Positions 8,083-15,807 of a DNA stretch of 64,000 nucleotides are shown here, piece by piece (position 1 is the stretch's first letter; every line of letters begins with the position of its first letter). Below the pieces are notes generated by a model. That model made no database searches and had not been told where the DNA came from. It saw only the letters and a list, made by a program, of their open reading frames with translations. Location: assembly GCF_018139485.1 (NCBI RefSeq), contig NZ_JAGSNF010000023.1, positions 1 through 64,000 on the forward strand, given 5' to 3'. Source of the stretch: Phycicoccus avicenniae. GTDB taxonomy: Bacteria > Actinomycetota > Actinomycetes > Actinomycetales > Dermatophilaceae. A program made the translations under genes and the position numbers.

Positions 8083-9063
8083 ATGCAGGCCATCACGATC
8101 CCCGAGCCGGGCGGCCCCGAGGCCCTCGTGCTCTCCGACGTCGAGACCCCCCGGCCGCGCGAGGGGGAGGTGCTCGTCCGGGTCGTCGCCGCCGGGGTGA
8201 ACCGCGCCGACTCGATGCAGCGCCAGGGGTTCTACCCGCCGCCGAAGGGCGAGTCCGAGGTCCCCGGTCTCGAGGTGAGCGGCACCGTCGCGGAGCTGGG
8301 CGACGGGGTCGAGGGCTGGTCCGTCGGCGACGAGGTGTGCGCCCTCCTCGCCGGCGGCGGCTACGCCGAGCACGTCCGGGTGCCGGTGGGGCAGCTGCTG
8401 CCGGTGCCCGCCGGGGTCCCGCTCGTCGACGCCGCCGGTCTGCCCGAGGTCGCCTGCACCGTGTGGTCCAACGTCTTCCTCACCGCGAACCTGCAGCCCG
8501 GCGAGGTCTTCCTCGTCCACGGCGGGTCCTCCGGGATCGGGACGATGGCCATCCAGCTCGCGAAGGCCGTCGGCGCGACCGTGGCGACGACCGCCGGGAG
8601 CGCCGCGAAGCTCGACGCCTGCCGCGACCTCGGCGCCGACGTCCTCGTCAACTACCGCGAGGAGGACTTCGTCGAGCGCGTCAGGGGGGCCACCGACGGC
8701 CACGGCGCCGACGTCGTCCTCGACGTCGTCGGGGCGAAGTACCTCGGGCGCAACGTCGACCTGCTCGCGACGAACGGGCGCCTCGTCGTCATCGGGCTGA
8801 TGGGCGGTCGCACCGGCGAGCTCGACCTCGGCGCCCTGCTCGCCAAGCGCGGCGCCGTCGTCGCGACGTCGCTGCGATCGCGGCCCGCGGCGGAGAAGGC
8901 GGCGATCGTCGCGGCCGTCCGCGAGCACGTGTGGCCGCTCGTCGCCGACGGGGTCGTGCGGCCCGTCGTGCAGTCGCGCCACCCGCTCGCGGACGCCGCC
9001 GAGGCGCACCGCGAGATGGAGGCGAGCGGGCACGTCGGCAAGATCCTGCTCACCGTCGGCTGA
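8083..9063 (+). CDS. NAD(P)H:quinone oxidoreductase, zinc-independent MDR family (QOR/PIG3-like)
   Basis: A 326-aa medium-chain dehydrogenase/reductase. The N-terminal GroES-like domain has the AAGVNRADSMQRQGFYPPP segment typical of PIG3/TP53I3-type quinone reductases. The Rossmann domain has HGGSSGIGTMAIQLAKA for NADPH binding. The structural zinc cysteines of alcohol dehydrogenases are absent. It would reduce quinones or alpha,beta-unsaturated carbonyls with NADPH in the cytosol. The length matches the family, and it begins at the ATG 10 bp after the MobA-like stop. Confidence 0.9.
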   Translation: MQAITIPEPGGPEALVLSDVETPRPREGEVLVRVVAAGVNRADSMQRQGFYPPPKGESEVPGLEVSGTVAELGDGVEGWSVGDEVCALLAGGGYAEHVRVPVGQLLPVPAGVPLVDAAGLPEVACTVWSNVFLTANLQPGEVFLVHGGSSGIGTMAIQLAKAVGATVATTAGSAAKLDACRDLGADVLVNYREEDFVERVRGATDGHGADVVLDVVGAKYLGRNVDLLATNGRLVVIGLMGGRTGELDLGALLAKRGAVVATSLRSRPAAEKAAIVAAVREHVWPLVADGVVRPVVQSRHPLADAAEAHREMEASGHVGKILLTVG

Positions 9064-9116
9064 CGGGCACCGCCGGTCCCTACCGCCGGGCCGCCCCGCT
9101 GCGGTAGACATCCGCC

Positions 9117-9476
9117 ATGCAGGCCGTCGCCCTCGCCCTCACCGCGCTCGTGGCGCTCGTCCACGTCGGCGTCGTCGTCCTCGAGACGGCGCTGTGGGAC
9201 ACCCCGCGCGGCCGGGCGGTCTTCCGGATGTCGCGCGAGCAGGCGGCGGCGACGAAGGTGCTCGCGGCGAACCAGGGGCTGTACAACGGCTTCCTCGTCG
9301 CCGCGCTGGTCCTCGGCCTGCTCGGTCCGGAGGAGCACCGGGCCGCGTTCAGCGTCTTCGGCCTCGGCTGCGTCCTCGTCGCGGGCGTCTTCGGGGCGGC
9401 GACGGTGAGCCCGCGCATCCTCCTCGTCCAGACCGTCCCGGCGGCCCTCGCGCTCGGGGCGTGGGCGCTCAGTTGA
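9117..9476 (+). CDS. DUF1304 family membrane protein
   Basis: A 119-aa protein with four membrane segments. The N-terminal AxVHxxxxxxExxLW pattern and the NQGLYNGFLVAAL segment are those of DUF1304, whose function is unknown. TAGACA lies 6 nt before the ATG. The 3' end overlaps the convergent acyl-CoA ligase gene by 8 bp. Confidence 0.88.
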   Translation: MQAVALALTALVALVHVGVVVLETALWDTPRGRAVFRMSREQAAATKVLAANQGLYNGFLVAALVLGLLGPEEHRAAFSVFGLGCVLVAGVFGAATVSPRILLVQTVPAALALGAWALS

Positions 9477-10998
9477 CCTGTCGGTCGCGGCCCTCCCAGT
9501 AGGGCGCCCGCAGCTTGAACTTCTGCAGTTTGCCCGTGGCGGTCCGCGCGAGCTCGTCGCGGAACTCGACCGAGGTCGGCGCCTTGTAGCCGGCGGCCCG
9601 CTCCTTGCACCAGGCGATGAGGTCGGCCTCCCCGACGTCCTCCCCCTCGGCGAGGACGACGAGCGCCTTGATCGTCTCGCCCCACCGCTCGTCGGGGACA
9701 CCGATGACGGCGACCTCGGTGACCGCCGGGTGGCTGAAGAGGACGTCCTCGACCTCGATCGACGACACGTTCTCGCCGCCGGTGATGATGACGTCCTTCT
9801 TGCGGTCGCTGATCGTGAGGTAGCCGTCCTCGATCGTCCCGCCGTCGCCGGTGTGGAACCAGCCGCCGTCGAGGCAGCGGGCGGACTCCTCCGGCTGGTC
9901 CCAGTAGCCCTCGAGGACGACGTTGGAGCGCGCGAGCACCTCGTCCTCCTCCGACAGCGACAGGGTGACCCCGAGGGCCGGCACCCCGGCGCGCACGAGG
10001 CGCGCGGCGCGCTCCTCGGTGCCCAGGTCGTCCCACTCCTCGCGGGTGCGGTTGATCGTGAGCAGCGGCGAGGTCTCGGTGAGCCCGTAGATCTGGATGA
10101 ACTCCCAGCCGAGCTCGGACTCGACGCGCGCCACGGTCGTCGTCGGCGGCGGGGCCCCGGCGACGATGATGCGCACGCGGTCGCGGCCGGGGACCTCGCC
10201 CTCCCACGTGCGGGCGGCGTCGAGGACGGCGTTGACGACGGCCGGCGCGGCGCACATGTACGTCACGCCCTGGTCGCGCACCCGGCGCAGGATCTCGGCG
10301 CCGTCGACCTTGCGCAGGACGACCTGCCGGACGCCGAGGCCGGTCGCGACGAACGGCATCCCCCATCCGTTGGCGTGGAACATCGGCAGGGTGTGGAGGT
10401 AGACGTCGCGGTCGGACACCCCGGCGTGCAGGCCGAAGGTCAGGGCGTTGGTCCAGATGTTGCGGTGGGTGATCTGGACGCCCTTGGGCCGGGCGGTCGT
10501 CCCGGAGGTGTAGTTGATCGTCGCGGTCGCGTTCTCGTCGCGCTCCCAGGGGCGGGGGGTGCTGCCCTCGGGCGCGAGGACGGCGGCGTCGTCGCCGAGG
10601 ACGAACCGGTGCTCGGCGGTGACGTCGGCGAGCGCGGCGTCGACCTCGGGGTCGACGAGCAGGACGCGGGCGCCGGAGTGCTCGACGATGTAGCGCACCT
10701 CGTCGGGCTTGAGCCGGAAGTTCACCGGGACGAGGACGCGCCCGGAGCCGCAGACGCCGAAGAAGGACACGAGCATCCGGGCGGCGTTGTGCGACACGAT
10801 CGCGACCCGCTCGCCGACCCCGACCCCGAGCTCGTCGAGGCGGGCGGCCTGCCGCTCGGCGAGCGCGGCGACCTCGGCGTACGTGAGGTCGCCCCACGGG
10901 TCGGCCGGCTGGTCCGGCTCGTCGACGACCCCGACCCGGTCGGGGTAGACCGTGCGGGCACGGTCGATGAAGTCGGACACCGTCATCGGGACGAGCAT
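9469..10998 (-). CDS. AMP-forming acyl-CoA synthetase (medium/long-chain fatty acid CoA ligase-like)
   Basis: A 509-aa ANL-superfamily enzyme that would activate a carboxylic acid to acyl-AMP and then the CoA thioester. Visible motifs are P-loop YTSGTTARPKGV (A3), the FxQxYGLTETSP motif (A5, here FIQIYGLTETSP), GWFHTGDGG (A7), the hinge DRKKDVIITGGENV (A8) and the C-terminal catalytic lysine in TATGKLQK (A10). The start is ATG 10998 because GGAGAGG lies 6 nt before it; an internal ATG at 10986 is less well placed. It resembles acyl-CoA ligases of the AlkK/FadD3-like group. The acyl chain is not predictable. It is a single-gene unit read away from the repeat-rich gap 10999-11331. Confidence 0.92.
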   Translation of the reverse strand: MLVPMTVSDFIDRARTVYPDRVGVVDEPDQPADPWGDLTYAEVAALAERQAARLDELGVGVGERVAIVSHNAARMLVSFFGVCGSGRVLVPVNFRLKPDEVRYIVEHSGARVLLVDPEVDAALADVTAEHRFVLGDDAAVLAPEGSTPRPWERDENATATINYTSGTTARPKGVQITHRNIWTNALTFGLHAGVSDRDVYLHTLPMFHANGWGMPFVATGLGVRQVVLRKVDGAEILRRVRDQGVTYMCAAPAVVNAVLDAARTWEGEVPGRDRVRIIVAGAPPPTTTVARVESELGWEFIQIYGLTETSPLLTINRTREEWDDLGTEERAARLVRAGVPALGVTLSLSEEDEVLARSNVVLEGYWDQPEESARCLDGGWFHTGDGGTIEDGYLTISDRKKDVIITGGENVSSIEVEDVLFSHPAVTEVAVIGVPDERWGETIKALVVLAEGEDVGEADLIAWCKERAAGYKAPTSVEFRDELARTATGKLQKFKLRAPYWEGRDRQVN

Positions 10999-11114
10999 CG
11001 GAACACCTCTCCGTCGTGGGGTCCGGACCGGTCGTCGTCGACCGCCCGCTCCGACATCCTCACCGCTGCCGGTCCGTCGCGCCACCACCCGTCCGGACGG
11101 ACCGGCCCGCGTCC

Positions 11115-11192
11115 GATCCCGCCGACCGGGTGCAGACCTCTCCGACCCATGCCGATCCCGCCGACCGGGTGCAGACCTCTCCGACCCATGCC
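11115..11192. repeat. Two tandem 39-bp copies of an intergenic repeat (family A)
   Basis: Two identical 39-bp units lie head to tail at 11115-11153 and 11154-11192, with a degenerate third start at 11193-11203. Each contains the 16-mer CTCCGACCCATGCCGA preceded by TGCAGACCT. On the minus strand the core is a 32-bp element that matches 28 of 32 positions at 36086-36117. They lie in the 417-bp gap between two divergently read genes; the rest of this gap holds no credible ORF. Confidence 0.9.
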
Positions 11193-11229
11193 GATACCGC
11201 CGAAGGGAGGCGTCGTGGCGGCAGGGGCC

Positions 11230-11287
11230 GACGAGGTCGGCAGATCCCGGCGAGACCGACAGGTCAGGGAGAGGTCTGCACCCCGTC
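11230..11287. repeat. Split inverted copy of repeat family A
   Basis: On the plus strand GACGAGGTCGGCA at 11230-11242 and GGAGAGGTCTGCACCCCGTC at 11268-11287 correspond to the two halves of the family-A unit, separated by about 25 unrelated bases. The second half is the inverse of the 11115-11192 copies, so the gap carries copies in both orientations. Confidence 0.65.
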
Positions 11288-11331
11288 AGGCCTCGATGGA
11301 GGACACGGGACACGTTCGCCCGGGGAGATGC

Positions 11332-11392
11332 TTGACGGCGGCCGGTAATACTCGGTATACATCTCCCCGACAGACCCGACATACCGGGTATG
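11332..11392 (+). promoter_or_regulatory. PadR-gene promoter with two PadR-like operators
   Basis: TTGACG at 11332-11337 and TATACA at 11356-11361 form a sigma-70-type promoter with an 18-bp spacer. Two perfect palindromes of the PadR kind overlap or follow it: ATACTCGGTAT at 11348-11358, over the -10, and CATACCGGGTATG at 11380-11392, in the leader. They share the ATAC/GTAT half-sites and lie 32 bp apart. The regulator encoded directly downstream would bind both and repress itself and the ABC genes. Confidence 0.8.
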
Positions 11393-11415
11393 CACCCCTC
11401 GGAGAGGAGCCCACG

Positions 11416-12075
11416 ATGTCCGTCCGCCTCGGCCTCATGGCCCTCCTCGCCGAGGGCGACTCCTACGGCGCCCGCCTGCGGGCCGACTTCGAGGCACGGA
11501 CCGGCGGCACGTGGCCGCTCAACGTCGGGCAGGTCTACACGACGCTCGACCGGCTCGTCCGCGACGGGCTCGTCGAGCAGGCCGGCGAGGCCGACGACGA
11601 GGGCCGCATCCCCTACCGCCTCACCGACCCCGGCCGCGCCGAGCTCGGCGTGTGGTGGACGACACCGGTCGACCGGTCGAGCACCCCGCGCGACGAGCTC
11701 GCGATCAAGCTCGCCCTCGCGGTCACCGCGCCCGGCGTCGACGTCCGCACCGTCGTCCAGGACCAGCGCACGTCGACGCTGCGTCACCTGCGCGACCTCA
11801 CCCGCCTCAAGCGGGACGCACTCGCCCGCGCGGAGGGGTCGGGCGAGCGCACCACGGACGGGGACGGGCAGCCGGCGGAGCAGGGGCTCGCCTGGCTGCT
11901 CGTCCTCGAGAACCTCGTCTTCGCCGCCGAGGCCGAGGCGCGCTGGCTCGACCACGTCGAGTCCACGCTCGCCCGGCACGTCGCGCTCGGACGCCCCCGC
12001 CCCCCGGCCGGGCCGCCGCAGCGCACCACACCGACCGCCGACGCCGCGTCGGCCCACCTGGAGGGGAACCGATGA
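11416..12075 (+). CDS. PadR family transcriptional regulator
   Basis: A 219-aa repressor. The winged-helix domain (residues 1-85) contains LMALLAEGDSYGARLRADF and VYTTLDRLVRDGLVE, the standard PadR recognition-helix and wing sequence. The C-terminal half is a longer helical dimerisation domain, as in AphA-like PadR-s1 proteins. The ATG at 11416 follows GGAGAGGAG. The stop overlaps the ABC ATPase start by ATGA, so regulator, ATPase and permease form one operon. Two palindromic operators in the promoter predict autoregulation, relieved by whatever the transporter handles. Confidence 0.92.
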   Translation: MSVRLGLMALLAEGDSYGARLRADFEARTGGTWPLNVGQVYTTLDRLVRDGLVEQAGEADDEGRIPYRLTDPGRAELGVWWTTPVDRSSTPRDELAIKLALAVTAPGVDVRTVVQDQRTSTLRHLRDLTRLKRDALARAEGSGERTTDGDGQPAEQGLAWLLVLENLVFAAEAEARWLDHVESTLARHVALGRPRPPAGPPQRTTPTADAASAHLEGNR

Positions 12076-12803
12076 CCGACACCACCGCCCACGTCGTCCT
12101 GCGCGACGTCGTCCGCGTCCACGGCGACGGCCCGACCGCCGTCCGCGCCCTCGACGGCGTGAGCCTCGAGATCCACCCCGGCGAGCTCGTCGCCGTGATG
12201 GGCCCGAGCGGGTCCGGCAAGTCGACCCTGCTCAACGTCGCGGGCGGCCTCGACCGCCCGACGTCGGGGTCGGTGACGATCGGCGACCAGGACCTCACGA
12301 CCCTCGACGCCCGCGCCCTCGCGAAGCTGCGCCGCCGCCGGATGGGGTTCGTCTTCCAGGACTACAACCTCATCCCGAGCCTCACCGCCGCCGAGAACGT
12401 CGCGCTGCCGCTCGAGCTCGACGGCACCCGCGCCCGGCTCGCCCGCCGGGCCGCACGGCACACCCTCGACCTCATGGGGCTGATGGACCTCTCGGACCGA
12501 TACCCCGACCAGATGTCGGGCGGCCAGCAGCAGCGGGTGGCGATCGCCCGCGCCCTCGTCGGCACCCGCCGGTTCGTCCTCGCCGACGAGCCGACCGGCG
12601 CCCTCGACAGCCACACCGGCGAGGAGGTGCTCCGCGTCCTGCGCGAGCGTTGCGACGACGGGGTCGCCGGGCTCCTCGTCACGCACGAGGCCCGTCACGC
12701 CGCGTGGGCCGACCGGGTCGTCTTCCTCCGCGACGGGAAGGTCGTCGACTCGACGGGCGGCCCCGACCGCGCCGAGGACCTCCTCGCCTCCGGCACCGTG
12801 TGA
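12072..12803 (+). CDS. ABC transporter ATPase, MacB/LolD type
   Basis: A 243-aa nucleotide-binding protein with Walker A GPSGSGKST (about residues 45-53), Q-loop FVFQDYN, signature MSGGQQQRVAIARAL, Walker B FVLADEPTGALD and a switch His in LLVTHEARHA. The ADEPTGALDS wording places it with LolD/MacB-type ATPases that drive FtsX-like permeases by mechanotransmission rather than classical transport. It is coupled on both sides: ATGA overlap with padR and TGATG overlap with the permease. Likely role is lipid, peptide or antibiotic efflux or envelope stress response. Confidence 0.95.
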   Translation: MTDTTAHVVLRDVVRVHGDGPTAVRALDGVSLEIHPGELVAVMGPSGSGKSTLLNVAGGLDRPTSGSVTIGDQDLTTLDARALAKLRRRRMGFVFQDYNLIPSLTAAENVALPLELDGTRARLARRAARHTLDLMGLMDLSDRYPDQMSGGQQQRVAIARALVGTRRFVLADEPTGALDSHTGEEVLRVLRERCDDGVAGLLVTHEARHAAWADRVVFLRDGKVVDSTGGPDRAEDLLASGTV

Positions 12804-15679
12804 TGAGCACCCTCACCTCCCCGCGCCCGGACCTCGCCCCCGGACCGGGCACCGACGACGAGCCCGCGGACGCCTCCCGGTTCGCCCGGTGGCGCTCGAG
12901 CTGGGCGGTCGCGATGCGGATGGCCCGACGCGACGTGCGGCGCTACCGCGGCCGCAGCGCGCTCGTCGTCGTCATGGTCCTGCTGCCGACGCTCCTGCTG
13001 TCGGCCGTCGTCACGCTCGCCTACACCGAGGACGTCTCCGGCGTCGAGCAGATCCCCTCCCTCATGGGGTCGGGCCAGGCGGTCCTCGAGGGTCCCGAGC
13101 CGTTCCCCCTCGCCCAGGGGCCGACCCCGAGCGAGGGGCTCGCCGGGGGCGACGACGCCGCGACCCCCGTCCCGGGCTACGACGCCGAGGCGGGCGCCGA
13201 CGTCAACGCGGCCGCGGTCGCCGACCTCCTCGGCCGGCCGGTGGTCGCCGAGTCCGGCGAGAGCGTCCGTGTCACCCTCGACGGGCGTCGACGGTCGTTC
13301 TCGACCCTGGCCCTCGACGGCCGCGCCGGCCTCGGCGAGAAGCTGACCCTCACGACCGGCCGCTGGCCCGAGGCGCCGGCGTCCGACGGGCCCGTCGAGG
13401 CGCTCGTCACCCCCGAGGGCGAGCGACGAGGCCTGCCGACGAGCGGCACCTTCGTCGGGAGCTTCGAGGGCACGGAACGGACCGTCGAGGTCGTCGGCAC
13501 CGCGGACGCCGCCACCCGCTGGGACCGGCCGGGGCTCGTCACCGCGGCCCCGGTCGGGGAGCGGGCCGCAGGGGGCCGGTGGATCGTCACCGGGAGCATG
13601 CCCGTCCTGTGGGAGGACGTACGCGCCCTCAACGAGTACGGCTTCCAGGTGACCTCCGCCGCGGTGCTCGCCGACCCACCCGGCGAGGCCGAGCTCGCAC
13701 CGGAGGTGCGCGACCAGATCGTCGCGAACGGCAACCGCACGGCGATGTACGTGGGCCTCGCCGGGGCGATGCTCCTCGTGACGACGACGCTCCTCGTCGG
13801 GCCGGCGTTCGCCGTCAACGCCTCCCGGCAGCGCCGTACCCTCGCCCTCACCGCGAGCAACGGCGCCCCCACCGCGGCCCTGCGCCGGACGGTGCTGGCC
13901 CAGGCGCTGGTCCTCGGCGCGCTCTCCGCCGTCGTCGCGGTCGGGCTCGGGGTCGCGGCCGCCTACGGCATCGTGGTGTTCGCCCGGGCTCGCAGCCCGT
14001 TCTCCTTCACCGGACCGTTCGACGTGCGCCCGCTCATGCTCGGCGGGGTGCTCCTGTGCGCCGTGGCATCGACGGTCGTCGCCGCCCTCGTCCCCGCCCG
14101 TCGCCTCGGCCGGCTCGACATCGTCGGCGTCATGCGCGGACAGTCGGTCTCGCCGCGTCCGAGCCTGCTCGTCCTCGCCGTCGGCGTCGTCACCACGACG
14201 GTGGGAGGGCTGCTCACCCTCGCCGGCACGAACGCGCTGCCGCCCGCCCTGGCCTCGGTCGTCCAGCCGTGGGTCGGCTACTCGACCGAGTACCTCGTCG
14301 TCGTCGGCGCGGTCGTCCTCGTCGTCGGCTCCCTCCTCCTCGTCCCGATGGTCCTCGCGGGGGTCGGCCGGCTCGGCGGCCGGCTGCCGACGTCGCTGCG
14401 GATGGCGACCCGCGACCTCGCCCGGCACCGTGCTCGCAGCGCGCCGTCGGTCGCGGCGATCCTCGCAGCGGTCGCCGGGCTCACCTTCGGGCTCACCGGC
14501 CTCGCGAGCGACACCGAGCAGGCCGCGCGGCAGTACCTGCCCTCGACCGTCCCGGGCGAGGTGCTCGTCGACTCGTGGGGGGACGACACGCTGACGACCG
14601 AGACCGTCGCCTCCGCCGCCGGCCCCGACGTGCTCGTCACCCCGAACGAGACCTTCGCCGGGGACCCCGGACGGTTCTCCTTCGAACCGCCACAGGACTC
14701 GTACCGCGTCGCGTTCGTGAGCGTCGTCCCCGAGGGGTGCACGGTCGAGGAGACCCTCGGCTGGATCTCGGCCGGACCGGACACCGAGGGGTGCGTCGTC
14801 GCCGGCTCCGAGTCCTTCGGATCCGGCGCGGTGCCGGTGCTCCCGGCCGACGAGCTCGTGCGCCGCCTGGAGCTCTCCGGCGCGGACGCGGAGGCCGTGC
14901 GGGCCGGAGCGGTCGTCCTCGTCGGTGACCTGTCGGAGCCGGTGCGGGTCGCGCAGGGGACGTACGCCGTCGACCCGGCCGCCACGGAGCCGATCGACCC
15001 GGACGTGGAGACGACGTCCGACGAGGAGGTCCCGGCCGTCGTGCTGCCACTCACGAAGGACACCAGCGGCAGGGCGTTGCAGGCGACGATGCTCGTCCCG
15101 GCGGAGTCCTCCGTCTCGAGCGACTGGCCGCTGCGCACCGGGAGCTGGACGGTCCGCACGCCCGACGGCGACCCGGTGCCGGAGTCGACCGTGGAGACCC
15201 TGCAGGAACGGCTCGGCGACGAGGTCGGCGTCCGCCAGGAGAACGGCTTCGAGCGCAGCGACCGCGTCGTCGTCGCCATCCTGCTCGGGGTGTTCGCCCT
15301 GCTGATCCTCGTCGTGACGCTCACCTCGACCGCGCTCACCCTCGCGGAGCAGCAGACCGACCAGGCGACCCTCGCCGCCCTCGGCGCGACCCGGGGGACG
15401 AGGCGGGTCATGGCCGCGGCCCAGGCGTTCGCGCTCGCCGTCGTCGGATGCGTCCTCGGGGTGGCCATCGGCATCGTGCCGGGCATCGCCATCTCCGTGC
15501 CCCTCACGAGCGGCGGCTACGACCCCCTCGCGCCGGGCGGCGTCGGCACCGAGGGCAGCATCCTCGTCGTCCCGTGGGTCTCGCTGCTCGTCGTCGGGGT
15601 GCTCGTGCCCGTCGTCGCGGCCGCGCTCGCGGCGGCCGGCATCCGCAAGGCCCCGCAGGTCACCCGCCGGACGACCTGA
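12803..15679 (+). CDS. FtsX-like ABC transporter permease (large, two FtsX domains)
   Basis: A 958-aa permease. It has one N-terminal membrane helix after ARRDVRRYRGRSALVVV, an extracellular domain of roughly 220 residues, three to four helices around residues 315-430, further helices near 455-520 with a second ATRDLARHRARSAPSV copy, a second large extracellular domain, and three C-terminal helices. This duplicated FtsX layout is typical of actinobacterial partners of MacB-type ATPases. It starts at ATG 12803, one base overlapping the ATPase stop. No periplasmic partner protein is encoded nearby. The substrate is unknown. Confidence 0.92.
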   Translation: MSTLTSPRPDLAPGPGTDDEPADASRFARWRSSWAVAMRMARRDVRRYRGRSALVVVMVLLPTLLLSAVVTLAYTEDVSGVEQIPSLMGSGQAVLEGPEPFPLAQGPTPSEGLAGGDDAATPVPGYDAEAGADVNAAAVADLLGRPVVAESGESVRVTLDGRRRSFSTLALDGRAGLGEKLTLTTGRWPEAPASDGPVEALVTPEGERRGLPTSGTFVGSFEGTERTVEVVGTADAATRWDRPGLVTAAPVGERAAGGRWIVTGSMPVLWEDVRALNEYGFQVTSAAVLADPPGEAELAPEVRDQIVANGNRTAMYVGLAGAMLLVTTTLLVGPAFAVNASRQRRTLALTASNGAPTAALRRTVLAQALVLGALSAVVAVGLGVAAAYGIVVFARARSPFSFTGPFDVRPLMLGGVLLCAVASTVVAALVPARRLGRLDIVGVMRGQSVSPRPSLLVLAVGVVTTTVGGLLTLAGTNALPPALASVVQPWVGYSTEYLVVVGAVVLVVGSLLLVPMVLAGVGRLGGRLPTSLRMATRDLARHRARSAPSVAAILAAVAGLTFGLTGLASDTEQAARQYLPSTVPGEVLVDSWGDDTLTTETVASAAGPDVLVTPNETFAGDPGRFSFEPPQDSYRVAFVSVVPEGCTVEETLGWISAGPDTEGCVVAGSESFGSGAVPVLPADELVRRLELSGADAEAVRAGAVVLVGDLSEPVRVAQGTYAVDPAATEPIDPDVETTSDEEVPAVVLPLTKDTSGRALQATMLVPAESSVSSDWPLRTGSWTVRTPDGDPVPESTVETLQERLGDEVGVRQENGFERSDRVVVAILLGVFALLILVVTLTSTALTLAEQQTDQATLAALGATRGTRRVMAAAQAFALAVVGCVLGVAIGIVPGIAISVPLTSGGYDPLAPGGVGTEGSILVVPWVSLLVVGVLVPVVAAALAAAGIRKAPQVTRRTT

Positions 15680-15691
15680 GCGGTCCTGACG

Positions 15692-15744
15692 CACGGCGCA
15701 CCGGCGGTAGACTGGGTGCAGCACAGGGTCCCCGGTGCGCCGTG
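15692..15744. promoter_or_regulatory. 13-bp inverted repeat spanning the MFS gene promoter
   Basis: CACGGCGCACCGG at 15692-15704 is repeated exactly in inverse orientation at 15732-15744. Between them lies TAGACT at 15708-15713, a good -10, with CCTGAC at 15685-15690 as a possible -35 (17-bp spacer). A transcript from this promoter would contain only the right arm, so the repeat is more likely a DNA operator than an RNA hairpin. If the upstream ABC operon reads through, it could also act as its terminator. Confidence 0.6.
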
Positions 15745-15807
15745 TGAGGTGGGAACGGCGCACACCGGACCGCCCGTACCCCGGGCAGACCCAGGAGCGT
15801 CATCCCC

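Noticed and set aside
11115-11192. 39-bp repeats considered as CRISPR or as a coding repeat
   Set aside because: Only two full copies without spacers. The frame on the minus strand gives a short MGRRGLHPVGGIG-type repeat with no start signal or homology.
12695-15763. A very long open frame on the minus strand opposite the ABC permease gene
   Set aside because: High GC content keeps antisense frames open. Its translation is rich in Arg, Asp, Gly and Glu without domains, while the plus strand encodes a clear FtsX permease.
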